From contig DAMCAP010000006.1 in NCBI GenBank assembly GCA_032059445.1, forward strand, positions 46,746 through 110,745: a stretch of 64,000 nucleotides of DNA, written 5' to 3'. The notes under the pieces were generated by a model that was given only the letters and a program-made list of their open reading frames with translations, was not told where the DNA came from and searched no databases. Made by a program: the position numbers and the translations under genes. Source of the stretch: DAMCAP01 sp032059445 (GTDB lineage: Bacteria > Bacillota > Clostridia > Oscillospirales > Ruminococcaceae). Shown here one piece after another: positions 8,421-17,090 of this stretch; within the stretch, counting starts at the first letter, position 1, and each line of letters opens with the position of its first letter.

Positions 8421-8587
8421 TGATGGAACGACTATTAAAATTCTTATAGCCTCTTTGGTAAAATTTCTATCTATAGAAAATATCTATAGAAACAGAAATC
8501 CCATAAAGATTATGAATTTGATTTTATATGTCGTTTTTGTTATGATTATGTAGAATTCTGATGAAACTTAAATGAGGAGAAATAATT

Positions 8588-9064
8588 ATGCAAATTAAAA
8601 AAGAAGTAAGTATAGAAAAAATCAGGAAGGAAGCAGAGGATCTATTTCGTGGCGGATTCTTTTGCTCCGAGGCAGTAATTTCAGTCATCCGCTCTAATTT
8701 TGAGCTGGATGTACCCGAGGAGATTATTGCAATGGCTTCCGGCTTCCCTGTAGGCATCGGCCGCTCTAAGTGCCTTTGCGGCGCTGTATCAGGTGGTGTC
8801 ATGGCGATAGGTCTGCTTTTTGGCCGTACAGTACAAAAAGACCCCCAGGTAGAGCAGACACTGGCTCTTTCTAAGGAGCTTCACGATTGGTTTAAGGTTG
8901 CTAATGGCAAAAATGCTCTGTGCTGCCGTATCCTCACCAAGGAGTTTGACATGGGGCAGGGTGAGCATAAGGAGCAGTGCATCCGCTATACTGGCTTAGT
9001 GGCAGCCAAAGTTGCTGAAATGATTGTGCGTGAAAAGGGTCTCGTCAATACCGACGTTGCCTAA
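8588..9064 (+). CDS. C_GCAxxG_C_C family redox protein
   Basis: 158 residues. The family signature is complete: FFCSEAV near residue 30, then KCLCGAVSGGVMAIG around residue 61, a CC pair (ALCCRILTKEF) near 117 and a final C (KEQCIRYTG) near 136. These spaced cysteines are thought to bind a metal or take part in redox chemistry; the exact function is unproven. The protein is soluble with no signal peptide. It is followed 18 bases later by a TDT-type transporter, so the two are probably co-transcribed. The start has AGGAGAAA at good spacing. Confidence 0.88.
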   Translation: MQIKKEVSIEKIRKEAEDLFRGGFFCSEAVISVIRSNFELDVPEEIIAMASGFPVGIGRSKCLCGAVSGGVMAIGLLFGRTVQKDPQVEQTLALSKELHDWFKVANGKNALCCRILTKEFDMGQGEHKEQCIRYTGLVAAKVAEMIVREKGLVNTDVA

Positions 9065-9082
9065 TTTGGAGAGGATATAACT

Positions 9083-10006
9083 ATGGTTAAAAAGATTCCC
9101 CTACCGATCACAGGTGTAATGCTGGGGCTGGCAGCCCTGGGAAACCTACTGCAAAGCTACTCTGAGGGTCTGCGCCTACTGTGTGGCGGAGCCTCTGCAA
9201 TACTTGGCATACTGTTTCTTATCAAGCTCTTTGCTTACCCTGGCATGGTGAAAGAAGATATGAAAAATCCTATCATGGCAAGTGTATCAGGTACATTTCC
9301 GATGGCACTTATGCTGCTGTCGGTGTATCTTAAGCCTTTTGTAGGTGCCGGTGCAGTTTATTTGTGGTATATTGGCATAGCACTCCACGTGGTGCTGATC
9401 CTATACTTTACCCAGAAGTTTATGATGAAGCTTGACGTCACCAAGGTTTTTGCAAGCTACTTCATCGTGTATGTAGGCATTGCAGTAGCGGGCATCACTG
9501 CTCCTGCTTTTGGTATGCTGGCAATTGGTAGCGGGGCATTTTGGTTTGCATTTGCAGCTCTACTGTGCTTATTGGCGCTGGTAGGCTATCGATATGTCAA
9601 GTTCCCGCAGATACCTGATCCAGCCAAGCCACTCTTTTGCATATTTGCGGCTCCTACCAGCCTTTGCCTTGCCGCTTACATCCAGTCGGTAGAGGCTAAG
9701 TCTGCATCGATGGTAATGGGTATGCTGCTGCTCTCCAGTGCTATCTATCTGCTTGTTCTCATCAAGCTGCCTTCGCTGCTTAAGCTGCCCTTTTTTCCGA
9801 GCTATGCAGCATTTACCTTCCCCTTCGTGATTACTGCCATCGCTGCCAAGATGTCGCTGGCCTTCTTTACCAAGGCACAGATTTCTGTCTCGTTTTTGCC
9901 ATATGTGGTGATGCTTGAGACTGCTATCGCTGCTGTGTTGGTTGTTTATACACTGATTCGCTATATGCATTTCCTTGTAGCAGCTCCTGCGGCTGCCAAA
10001 AAATAA
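9083..10006 (+). CDS. TDT/SLAC1-type membrane transporter
   Basis: 307 residues with about ten membrane helices. The pattern I-P-L-P-I-T-G-V-M-L-G-L-A-A-L-G-N-L at the N-terminus, the central FWFAFA segment and the paired-helix layout fit the tellurite-resistance/dicarboxylate transporter (TehA/SLAC1) superfamily, whose members pass anions such as malate, sulfite or chloride. The substrate here is not known. It lies 18 bases after the C_GCAxxG_C_C gene, behind GGAGAGG. The pair ends at a strong bidirectional terminator. Confidence 0.83.
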   Translation: MVKKIPLPITGVMLGLAALGNLLQSYSEGLRLLCGGASAILGILFLIKLFAYPGMVKEDMKNPIMASVSGTFPMALMLLSVYLKPFVGAGAVYLWYIGIALHVVLILYFTQKFMMKLDVTKVFASYFIVYVGIAVAGITAPAFGMLAIGSGAFWFAFAALLCLLALVGYRYVKFPQIPDPAKPLFCIFAAPTSLCLAAYIQSVEAKSASMVMGMLLLSSAIYLLVLIKLPSLLKLPFFPSYAAFTFPFVITAIAAKMSLAFFTKAQISVSFLPYVVMLETAIAAVLVVYTLIRYMHFLVAAPAAAKK

Positions 10007-10030
10007 ATTTGCTTCTCCTATTTTCTTTAT

Positions 10031-10070
10031 AAAAGGCGGCTGTCAGCATGTTTACTGACAGCCGCCTTTT
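10031..10070. terminator. Bidirectional terminator between convergent genes
   Basis: A perfect 16-bp stem AAAAGGCGGCTGTCAG / CTGACAGCCGCCTTTT (10031-10046, 10055-10070) with A and T tracts on both sides serves the transporter on the plus strand and the gene ending at 10074 on the minus strand. Confidence 0.9.
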
Positions 10071-10073
10071 AAT

Positions 10074-10601
10074 TTATTGTAGGATAAAGCAGATATCGAG
10101 TATCACCTTGCCTGTTTCATCTTCATGTGTAAAACGCGGGCATACATATCGTTCAAAGACGGTCAGTACACCGTTTGGGTCAGCTCCGATCTGATAGCCT
10201 TGTTCCTTTAGCAGTTGGGCGCAACGCTCTTCATTGCCATAAAGCTCCCCGTTATGAGGGGTGCCATATACCCAGCATACGCCCAATTCACTGGCAGGGT
10301 AATCAAGCGCATCAAAACCTTCCGGTACATTGGTGCCTGTAGGGGTAAAGACGCCGATCCAGTACTCCATGGGCTGAGGGTCTTTTACTCGGCATAGCCC
10401 GATAAATGCCTCTGCCTCTGGGAAGCTGCCTTGATCTTGGTTAATGCACTCTGAGATGATCTGATCAAACCAGTTCTTTTGAAACCATTCATCCCATTTG
10501 GCTGCAAAGCTTCCATTGATGCGATCACTGTCAAAATACTTCTTACCGATAAACCGTAGGGCTGGCTGCGATTGTGTGTAGGTTTTGATAATCTCTGCCA
10601 T
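10074..10601 (-). CDS. GyrI-like/effector-binding domain protein
   Basis: 175 residues and no helix-turn-helix, so a free-standing effector-binding domain like those at the C-terminus of AraC-type regulators. Visible features are IGKKYFDSDRINGSFAAKW near residue 18, ME-YWIGVFTP near 78, and the DYPASELGVCWVYGT strand-turn near 97, where the last strand of this fold carries a conserved aromatic. Such stand-alone proteins bind small hydrophobic ligands. A GAGAGGTGACAGC segment precedes the start. It ends directly against the bidirectional terminator. Ligand unknown. Confidence 0.72.
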   Translation of the reverse strand: MAEIIKTYTQSQPALRFIGKKYFDSDRINGSFAAKWDEWFQKNWFDQIISECINQDQGSFPEAEAFIGLCRVKDPQPMEYWIGVFTPTGTNVPEGFDALDYPASELGVCWVYGTPHNGELYGNEERCAQLLKEQGYQIGADPNGVLTVFERYVCPRFTHEDETGKVILDICFILQ

Positions 10602-10701
10602 GCTGTCACCTCTCTGTTATTTCTTGGTTGTTAGGAGTCACACGCTTAATCAGGGAGAGCATTAGGGTGGGCTGAAGGCAATTGCTCTTTACTTTTACAC
10701 A

Positions 10702-10733
10702 AAACGGCTCTCCACTAAGTGAAAGAGCCGTTT
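10702..10733 (-). terminator. Pyruvate kinase terminator
   Basis: On the minus strand AAACGGCTCT pairs with AGAGCCGTTT (10724-10733 and 10702-10711) around a 12-base loop, followed by TGTGT. It lies 23 bases after the pyk stop. Confidence 0.72.
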
Positions 10734-10755
10734 GTAGATGAATTATAGAATGAGC

Positions 10756-12519
10756 CTATCGGCAGGAGCGCATAGTAGAAGAGTTACATACTACTCCTCG
10801 TACCGCGTCGATCTGAGCGGTAACGCCATTTTTGAGCAATAGAGTGGCGTTGGCAGAGCCTACGATTACAGGGATATCCAGCGTTAGCCCTACGACTGCT
10901 GCATGGGAGGATAAGCCCGGCTCTTCGGTGATGATACCACATGCGCTACGCAGCAGAGACATAATTGCATTGGAGGTCTTGGGGATTACGAGGATATCCC
11001 CGGGGCGAAACCGATCCTTGGCCTGCTGTTCATCTTTGGCGACGCAGAGCTTGGCTACCACCGAGCCCCTACCTACTCCTTGACCGGTAGCAATGACGTC
11101 GCCTACTACATGAACTTTAAGGATATTGGAGGTGCCGGGTATGCCGATGGGTACACCAGCCGACAATACCACTAGATCACCATCATTGACCATACCTGCA
11201 TCTCTACACGCATTGACCGAATACTCAAAGAGCTCGTCGCTGCTGGCAATGGGGTGGGTCATCAGTACAGGCTCTACTCCCCAAGAAAGACCTAAGTGTC
11301 GGTAGGTAGAAATTAGAGGTGTACATCCGATGATCTTGACTCCAGGGCGGAAGCTAGATGCCATGCGCGCGGTGTAGCCCGATTGTGTGATAGAGATGAT
11401 GGCAGTCGCCTTGATGTCGTGAGCGGTGGTACAGGTAGCGTGGGCGATGGCATAGGTGATGTCGGGCAGGGCAGGGGAGTCCATATCCTTGAGTCTGCGC
11501 CAGTAGTTGATATCCAGCTCGGTGCGCTCTGCGATGGTAGCCATGGTCTTGACCGCCTCAATGGGGTAAAGACCGTTGGCGGTTTCTCCCGATAGCATGA
11601 CTGCACTGGTACCATCATAGATCGCGTTGGCCACGTCTCCCGCCTCTGCTCTGGTGGGGCGAGGGCGATTGGTCATGGAATCAAGCATCTGAGTGGCGGT
11701 GATGACGCTCTTGGAATGCTCGAGGGATTTCTTGATCAGCGCCTTTTGTACGATAGGCACCTCTTCGGTGGGGATCTCTACACCAAGATCTCCGCGTGCT
11801 ACCATGATGCCGTCGGCTACTCGCAGGATTTCGTCGATATTGGCTACTCCCTTGGCGCTCTCGATCTTGGCGATGACTTTGATGGTGGTGCAGTTGTTAT
11901 CTCCGAGGATTTTCCGGATCTCCAGCACATCTTCTGCACAGGTCACGAAGCTGGCTGCAATATAGTCAAAGCCGGTACGGATGCCAAAAAGGATATCCTC
12001 TCGGTCTTTTTCGCTAATATAAGGCATGGAAAGATCGATACCCGGCACATTGATGCCCTTGCGGTTGCTAAGCGGTCCGCCGTTGATGATCTGGCAATGG
12101 ATCTCTTCCCCCTGTATTTTTTCGACACTCAGCTCGATTAAGCCGTCGTCGATGAGGATACGGGTGCCGATTCGTACATCCTTGTATAAATCCTTATGGC
12201 TGATGGAAACAATAGAAGCATCGCCCTCTAGCTCTTTGGTAGTCAGGATGATGGTGTCGCCGGCTTTGAGCTCTATCTTGCCTGCTGCTAGCACACCGGT
12301 ACGGATCTCTGGCCCCTTGGTATCAAGTAGGGTCGCTACAGGTAGCTTCAGACGATTTCGTATTTCGTCTACAATGTCAAACATCTTTTTATGCCCTACA
12401 TGATCAGCGTGGGAGAAGTTAAACCGCGCCACATTCATACCGGCCTGCATGAGGGCTGTGATCATTTCGGGGGTCGATACAGCAGGTCCGAGCGTACATA
12501 CGATCTTTGTTTTTCTCAT
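10756..12519 (-). CDS. pyk: Pyruvate kinase with C-terminal PEP-utilizer domain
   Basis: 587 residues from the ATG at 12519, giving the canonical start MRKTKIVCTLGPA; an upstream in-frame start adds nine residues with no family support. Pyruvate kinase transfers phosphate from PEP to ADP. Visible are the substrate segment NVARFNFSHADH, LLDTKGPEIRTG, VIAKIESAKGV, the metal/active-site region GIMVARGDLGVEIP and the signature VITATQMLDSM. After the regulatory domain a PEP-utilizer mobile domain follows (residues about 490-580), with the GLSSHAAVVG loop lacking a clear catalytic role, as in Geobacillus-type enzymes. It is monocistronic and is preceded by a long leader. Confidence 0.97.
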   Translation of the reverse strand: MRKTKIVCTLGPAVSTPEMITALMQAGMNVARFNFSHADHVGHKKMFDIVDEIRNRLKLPVATLLDTKGPEIRTGVLAAGKIELKAGDTIILTTKELEGDASIVSISHKDLYKDVRIGTRILIDDGLIELSVEKIQGEEIHCQIINGGPLSNRKGINVPGIDLSMPYISEKDREDILFGIRTGFDYIAASFVTCAEDVLEIRKILGDNNCTTIKVIAKIESAKGVANIDEILRVADGIMVARGDLGVEIPTEEVPIVQKALIKKSLEHSKSVITATQMLDSMTNRPRPTRAEAGDVANAIYDGTSAVMLSGETANGLYPIEAVKTMATIAERTELDINYWRRLKDMDSPALPDITYAIAHATCTTAHDIKATAIISITQSGYTARMASSFRPGVKIIGCTPLISTYRHLGLSWGVEPVLMTHPIASSDELFEYSVNACRDAGMVNDGDLVVLSAGVPIGIPGTSNILKVHVVGDVIATGQGVGRGSVVAKLCVAKDEQQAKDRFRPGDILVIPKTSNAIMSLLRSACGIITEEPGLSSHAAVVGLTLDIPVIVGSANATLLLKNGVTAQIDAVRGVVCNSSTMRSCR

Positions 12520-12775
12520 TTGTTTCTCATTTCTCCGAGTCTGCATCTGAGTGCATGTCCGAAACTCTCACAATACGCATCTTCTTTTAAGCGGCGATAG
12601 CGGCTTTGCTAAGCTTTGGATACTCTTTAGTATCCCTACGCTTTTTGCCTAGCTTCGCACCCTGCAAAAATCCGCGGATTCTTTCTTTCCAGACAAGCCT
12701 GGTCTGCCCTCGGCACAGACATTTTATAATAGTAATGTATAGCTCTATTGTAAGATAGCAAAATATGCTTGTCAA
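12520..12775 (-). promoter_or_regulatory. pyk promoter and long structured 5' leader
   Basis: On the minus strand TTGACA (12775-12770), a 17-base spacer and TACAAT (12752-12747) form a near-consensus promoter. The leader to the pyk start is about 220 bases, unusually long. It contains several self-complementary elements: CAGAC...GTCTG (near 12690-12710), the palindrome AATCCGCGGATT (12668-12679) and the hairpin GGATACT-AAAG-AGTATCC (12618-12635). No known riboswitch core was recognised. A frame at 12587-12829 starts upstream of the -35 and is not considered coding. Confidence 0.6.
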
Positions 12776-12859
12776 CTCAAAACTCATTTCCAGAGGCTTG
12801 TTATTTATTTGATTTTTTGTTTCTGGCAAAAGCAGTAAAAATAAACTTCAAAAGCACTA

Positions 12860-12916
12860 TTGACATAGTAGGGAATCTATGTTAAATTATGATTGTATTA
12901 TTCGTATTAATACAAT
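12860..12916 (+). promoter_or_regulatory. GntR operon promoter and operator
   Basis: TTGACA (12860-12865), a 17-base spacer and TAAATT (12883-12888). Just downstream the arms ATTGTATTA (12892-12900) and TAATACAAT (12908-12916) form a perfect inverted repeat with a 7-base centre, the form expected of a YtrA-type GntR operator. It overlaps the transcription start and implies autorepression of the ABC operon. Confidence 0.78.
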
Positions 12917-12929
12917 TGGAGGTGGCTAC

Positions 12930-13307
12930 ATGATAATCCTCGATAGCAAAAGTAAGGAACCTATCTACCTGCAGCTCAAAAGCAAAATCATTCAGCTGAT
13001 TGGCGCAGGGGTGTTACAAAAGAATCAACAACTGCCACCCGTAAGGGTATTGGCAAGAGATCTGGGGGTCAACCCCAATACAGTGCAACGTGCCTACACA
13101 GAGCTTGAGGCACAAGGGGTTATATATCAGATTGTGGGCAAAGGCAGCTTTGTCAGTGATGATATCGGTACCTCTGCGGCGCTGAAATCAGGGAAGCTGC
13201 GAGAGCTTAAGGGAGAGTTTTTAAAAGCAGGGCAGCTTGGGATCGTGCGCAGCGAAATCATAGAAACACTGGAACAGGTGTATAGGGAGGGTGGTATTCG
13301 TGATTAA
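12930..13307 (+). CDS. GntR family regulator, YtrA type
   Basis: 125 residues from the ATG at 12930, behind GGAGGTGGC. The winged helix-turn-helix is complete: PIYLQLKSKIIQLIGAG, LPPVRVLARDLGVNPNTVQRAY and ELEAQGVIYQIVGKGSFV. The short C-terminal tail lacks a large effector domain, which defines the YtrA subfamily; these normally repress the ABC transporter operon they head. Its stop overlaps the start of the ATPase gene by eight bases, so the operon layout agrees. The inducing signal is usually cell-wall active compounds in this subfamily, but here it is unknown. Confidence 0.93.
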   Translation: MIILDSKSKEPIYLQLKSKIIQLIGAGVLQKNQQLPPVRVLARDLGVNPNTVQRAYTELEAQGVIYQIVGKGSFVSDDIGTSAALKSGKLRELKGEFLKAGQLGIVRSEIIETLEQVYREGGIRD

Positions 13308-14215
13308 AGTTGAAGGGGTATCAAAATTCTTTGATGACTACTCTGCATTAGACAACGTTGGCATAGAAATAAGCCCCGGAGTGATCTTTGGACTGGTAGG
13401 CACCAACGGCTCAGGTAAATCTACGTTGCTGCGGCTGCTGTCGGGTGTATATAAGGCCGATCTCGGTAAGGTAACATTAGATGGTGCGCCAATCTGGGAA
13501 AACCCCGAGGTAAAAAATAAGATCTTCTTTGTATGTGATGATCTGTATTTCTTCCCTAGTGCTACCCTTGACAGCATGGCTGATTTTTATCGCTCTGTTT
13601 ATAGCAACTGGTCACAGGAGCGTTATCTCAATCTTTGCACCCTCTTTCCTTTAGGGCGTAAGCGGAAGATCTCTACTTTTTCTAAGGGTATGAAGCGGCA
13701 GGCAGCCCTGATTTTGGCGCTGGCAAGTGCTCCCGAGTATCTATTGCTCGACGAAGCCTTTGACGGCCTTGACCCTGTTATCCGCTTTACTGTAAGGCGC
13801 CTGATCTCTGACATTATGAGCGAGCACAACCTGACGGTAATTATCTCCTCTCACNNNNNNNNNNNNNNNNNNNNNNNNNNNNNNAGAGGATTTCTGCAAC
13901 GTAGTAGGGCTGGTGCATAAGGGCAGGATGATCTTCCAGTGTGATATGGATAATCTCAGCCTGCAATTCTCAAAGGTGCAGTTTGTGCTGAAAGAAGCAA
14001 GGGAGCAGATACCCGATATCGGTCTGAGAGTGCTCAGTCAAGATATGCGCGGTAGTGTGGTTACCCTTGTATGCCAGGCAAGTGAGAGTGAAATCCTAGA
14101 GGCAGTTTCGAAGCTTGACCCAGTAATCTCTGAGATCATTCCTCTCAACCTGGAAGAAGTATTTATATACGAAATGGAGGCGGTGGGATATGACTACAAA
14201 AACATCATTTTCTAA
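13300..14215 (+). CDS. ABC transporter ATP-binding protein, interrupted by an N gap
   Basis: Starts at GTG 13300, inside the GntR stop region and behind GGGAGGG. The 30-N gap at 13855-13884 falls directly after the switch-region SSH, and the reading frame changes across it, so the gap length is wrong and the gene is probably intact in the organism. Before the gap: Walker A GTNGSGKST, signature FSKGMKRQ and Walker B YLLLDEAFDGLD. After it: EDFCNVVGLVHKGRMIFQCD, the normal continuation of a YtrB/YhcG-like ATPase. It energises the adjoining 737-residue permease, whose start it overlaps by 26 bases. Confidence 0.9.
13855..13884. other. Assembly gap (30 N)
   Basis: A run of 30 N inside the ABC ATPase gene. 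The coding frame before the gap (frame 1) and after it (frame 2) do not match, so the true missing length is not 30 modulo 3. Confidence 0.95.
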
Positions 14216-16403
14216 ACCATCCAAATTTTTTAGCTTCTACAAAAATGCGCTGCGTCGTCATTTAGGCTTAGGGTTGTTTTTTGCTGGATTGACTGCTGTA
14301 TTCCTACCTGTCCAGTATATTCTGACCCTATTTAATATGAGCAGGATCGACTCCAACGTTTTAGACGTTACCCGTTTTTTTATGGGCCCTGCCAATACCT
14401 ATAACGGCGTTGCTATCGTACTTTTTACAGCAATTGAGCTGGTCTTACCAGTGGTGCTGGGTATCAATATATTTTCTTACATGCACTCCAAGCAGGCAGT
14501 CGACGTGTTTCACGCACTGCCCATCAGCCGTAAGGATCTCTTCTTGAGCAATTTTGCAGCGGGTTACACCCTGATTGCTACCAGCCTGATCTTTAACTTT
14601 GCTGTGATCTGGGTGGTCAGCTCCTTCAATTTCGGCATTGCTCAGGGCTTGGGCGTATTGTTAGAGCTTCTAATCTGGCTGGCGATTACATTTACCATTT
14701 ATGCGCTCACAGTGCTTGCTATGGTGAATGTAGGCACAATGTTTGATGGCTTTGCCTTTACCATGGCACTGCTGGGAGGGTTCTCTGGTATCTACGGCAT
14801 TGTCTTTATGCTGATGCAGACCTATGTTTATGGCTTTGCCGATATCAGCATGCCGATTGACAATATGATCAAGCTGTCACCTGTATCGACAATGGTGCGT
14901 CGTATCGCATTTAGCAGCAGGTATCTTGATCAGCAGGGGATGAACGAAAACCTCCTGACTGTAGCCCTGTGGTTTATTGCCGCGATCGGTGTAACCTTCT
15001 TGGCGATAAAGGCATACCAAAACAGAAAAAGTGAAACCGCACAGTCAGTAGGCATTATCGGACCTGTGCAGATCCTTGGTCGTGCCGAAGCGGTTTTTGC
15101 CGGCGGTGTAATCTTGGCTGCGCTGTTTGTAGGTGTCTTTAATATCGAGGGTAAGGGTGCGTTTTCACTGGCAGCAGTGGTAGGTGCATTTATTGCTTAC
15201 TTGATCATGGATCTGGTACTGACCCGAAATGTAAGCAGTGTATTTAAATCTCTGCATATTGCAGCGATTGCTTCGGTGGTCTCGGGCGTACTGGTCTATA
15301 TAATCTGCAATGGCTTTTTTGTATACGAAAACAAAGTACCTACCGTTGATTCCGTCGAGGAAGTAAAGATTAGCTACAACACCATGTATGGCGATGAGAA
15401 GATGCGTGTTTCGTCGTATAGTGGACCTAACAATTGGATCTATAACCCGATTGTGTTAAAAGACCCCGCTTCCGTCGAAACTCTGATCGCAGTACACCAG
15501 ACAGAAATCGACTTTAAACCCGGTGCGGTACGTGGCACCGATGAGGAAGACCGCTACTATGGTGCGAGCATGCGGATTGAGTATACCCTCAAAAACGGCA
15601 AAAAGCTTTACCGTAGCTACTCAGGGCTTCACCGTCAAAATATCGACAATATGGTGAAGTTAGAAGCAGCAGACGAAGTAGTTTCACAGGTTGTGCCTCT
15701 CTTTAGCCTTCCTTTAGAGGATGTCCGAGAGATGGGGCTCTATACCATTACCACCAAGACGGAGCCTGTCTATACCTTTAGCAAGTCAGAGCATCAGAAG
15801 CTGATTGAGGCAATCAAGTATGATCTCCTCTCCATCACTTCAGAGCAGCTCAAGAAGCAGGAAAAGGCAGTTGCATACATCCGCTATGATTACTTGTATG
15901 TTGATCCCGGCATGGCGGTGGCAGAGAGTGCTAGCCAGTATGCGCCTACCCGTGAGCTAGAAGAAAGCTACAGTAGCTACATCATGGTCACCGAGAGCTT
16001 TACCAATACCATCAAGCTTCTACGTGAGATCGGTGTATATGATCAGCTAGCAATTGATCTAAGCAAAGTAAAGCAGGGGATCATTATTGATGATTACTAT
16101 AGCTATAGAGGCAATATAGTGGGTATTATGCCTTACCATATGCATAGCGATTTTGCTAATCAGGTCAAGGAGGACGAATACCAGAAGTTTAGAAACACTC
16201 AGGTAAGCGACCCTCAGGCTCTGGTTTCGGAGATCAAGGACCATTTAAGTCATCAGGTAGTCAACGGCTTTACGCAAGGCTTAGATAGTGTGGTCGTGGG
16301 CTTTGAGCTAGAAAACAACGAGTGGGCATTTTACTATGTAGACTATAGCAAGCTCCCAATCCTCTATCAGCAGAAGCTCAACGAGCTAAGAAGCAATTAC
16401 TAA
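14190..16403 (+). CDS. Large ABC transporter permease with extracytoplasmic C-terminal domain
   Basis: 737 residues. Residues about 25-270 hold six membrane helices in ABC-2-like order (GLGLFFAGLTAVFLPV, VLPVVLGINIFSYM, LIFNFAVIWVV, LAITFTIYALTVLAMV and others), with FHALPISRKDLFLSNF as the cytoplasmic coupling segment. Two or three more helices follow to about residue 375, then a roughly 350-residue soluble domain predicted outside. Clostridial permeases of this build are known next to YtrA regulators, and I recall a DUF6449-type tail, without certainty. With the ATPase it probably exports or senses an envelope-active compound. Confidence 0.82.
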   Translation: MTTKTSFSKPSKFFSFYKNALRRHLGLGLFFAGLTAVFLPVQYILTLFNMSRIDSNVLDVTRFFMGPANTYNGVAIVLFTAIELVLPVVLGINIFSYMHSKQAVDVFHALPISRKDLFLSNFAAGYTLIATSLIFNFAVIWVVSSFNFGIAQGLGVLLELLIWLAITFTIYALTVLAMVNVGTMFDGFAFTMALLGGFSGIYGIVFMLMQTYVYGFADISMPIDNMIKLSPVSTMVRRIAFSSRYLDQQGMNENLLTVALWFIAAIGVTFLAIKAYQNRKSETAQSVGIIGPVQILGRAEAVFAGGVILAALFVGVFNIEGKGAFSLAAVVGAFIAYLIMDLVLTRNVSSVFKSLHIAAIASVVSGVLVYIICNGFFVYENKVPTVDSVEEVKISYNTMYGDEKMRVSSYSGPNNWIYNPIVLKDPASVETLIAVHQTEIDFKPGAVRGTDEEDRYYGASMRIEYTLKNGKKLYRSYSGLHRQNIDNMVKLEAADEVVSQVVPLFSLPLEDVREMGLYTITTKTEPVYTFSKSEHQKLIEAIKYDLLSITSEQLKKQEKAVAYIRYDYLYVDPGMAVAESASQYAPTRELEESYSSYIMVTESFTNTIKLLREIGVYDQLAIDLSKVKQGIIIDDYYSYRGNIVGIMPYHMHSDFANQVKEDEYQKFRNTQVSDPQALVSEIKDHLSHQVVNGFTQGLDSVVVGFELENNEWAFYYVDYSKLPILYQQKLNELRSNY

Positions 16404-16416
16404 ACGATAGATCATC

Positions 16417-16457
16417 CAAGAGGTAGCTTATTTTAAGCTGCCTCTTGTGCTTTGTGA
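16417..16457 (+). terminator. Terminator of the GntR-ABC operon
   Basis: CAAGAGGTAGCTTA (16417-16430) pairs with TAAGCTGCCTCTTG (16434-16447) with one G-U pair, followed by TGCTTTG. The T-tract is weak. Confidence 0.62.
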
Positions 16458-16535
16458 GGTCGCTTCCTTTGTGTGATTGTTGCATAGACAAACTAATATA
16501 CGCAGAAATTCCAGTCAGCATGAACATATTTCCTT

Positions 16536-16957
16536 TTGCAGCATATGATGTAGTAACTACAATGCAAACAGTGATCGTTATTTACCCTCATCTATAGCGG
16601 TCACCTCTATTGCTTGATAGTTTGCTTCACGCCCGCCTATAGCGAAGGGAGTTATCTTTGCTGTAGGGTGAATTAGCAGATGCCAGTACGCAGCACTCTG
16701 CCATGAGAGCAGCTGCAACACAACAGCAGTTATGCAGGAAAAGACATTGTTTATTAGGATGCAAGAAACTCTTGAAGATTTTTGCAACACCATAACTGAC
16801 AGAGTAAGAGATACCCCCGTCATACGGGGCACAAACTGCCTATAGGCGTTTGGACGATGCCAAAGGCTTTTCTGCACGAAAAACTGCAGGTGGGTATGTA
16901 TCTGCTTGCAGACGATCCGACAACCCTTGCCGGTAACGGTAGGGGTTGTTTTTATTT
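16536..16957 (+). ncRNA. Orphan transcript: promoter, folded region and terminator, no gene
   Basis: TTGCAG (16536-16541), a 16-base spacer and TACAAT (16558-16563) form a good promoter. A strong terminator follows at 16921-16957: a 12-bp stem around a GTAA tetraloop, then TTTTTATTTT. The predicted RNA is about 390 bases. Its 3' half has hairpins CCCCGT-CAT-ACGGGG (near 16814), GCCTATAGGC and CTGCA...TGCAG, plus TCTGCTTGCAGA. It does not match RNase P, tmRNA, SRP or 6S RNA as I know them. A frame on the plus strand at about 16670-16850 is open but has no good start, so a decayed gene is the alternative. Confidence 0.35.
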
Positions 16958-17007
16958 TAAGTAACATTTCAGAAGGATGAGATCATAACTGCTTCAAAGA
17001 CACAACA

Positions 17008-17038
17008 ATAAACGCAGGAGTACCACTCCTGCGTTTAT
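17008..17038. terminator. Bidirectional terminator, end of cardiolipin synthase
   Basis: A perfect 14-bp stem ATAAACGCAGGAGT / ACTCCTGCGTTTAT (17008-17021, 17025-17038). It mainly serves the minus-strand cardiolipin synthase gene, 53 bases past its stop. Confidence 0.82.
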
Positions 17039-17090
17039 GTTTCAATATGCTTTGCTAATATCAAGCCTAAGAAGTATGATGCCCTACCCA

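Noticed and set aside
12587..12829. An 80-codon minus-strand frame upstream of pyk
   Set aside because: It starts upstream of the strong pyk promoter, is low in family-like pattern, and overlaps the structured leader.
16570..16957. Orphan transcript as RNase P RNA, tmRNA, SRP RNA or 6S RNA
   Set aside because: The conserved cores of these RNAs (for example GAGGAAAGTCC of RNase P or a tRNA-like end of tmRNA) are absent.
16578..16967. A 129-codon minus-strand frame opposite the orphan transcript
   Set aside because: Its start lies within the plus-strand terminator and the residues show no domain pattern or ribosome site.
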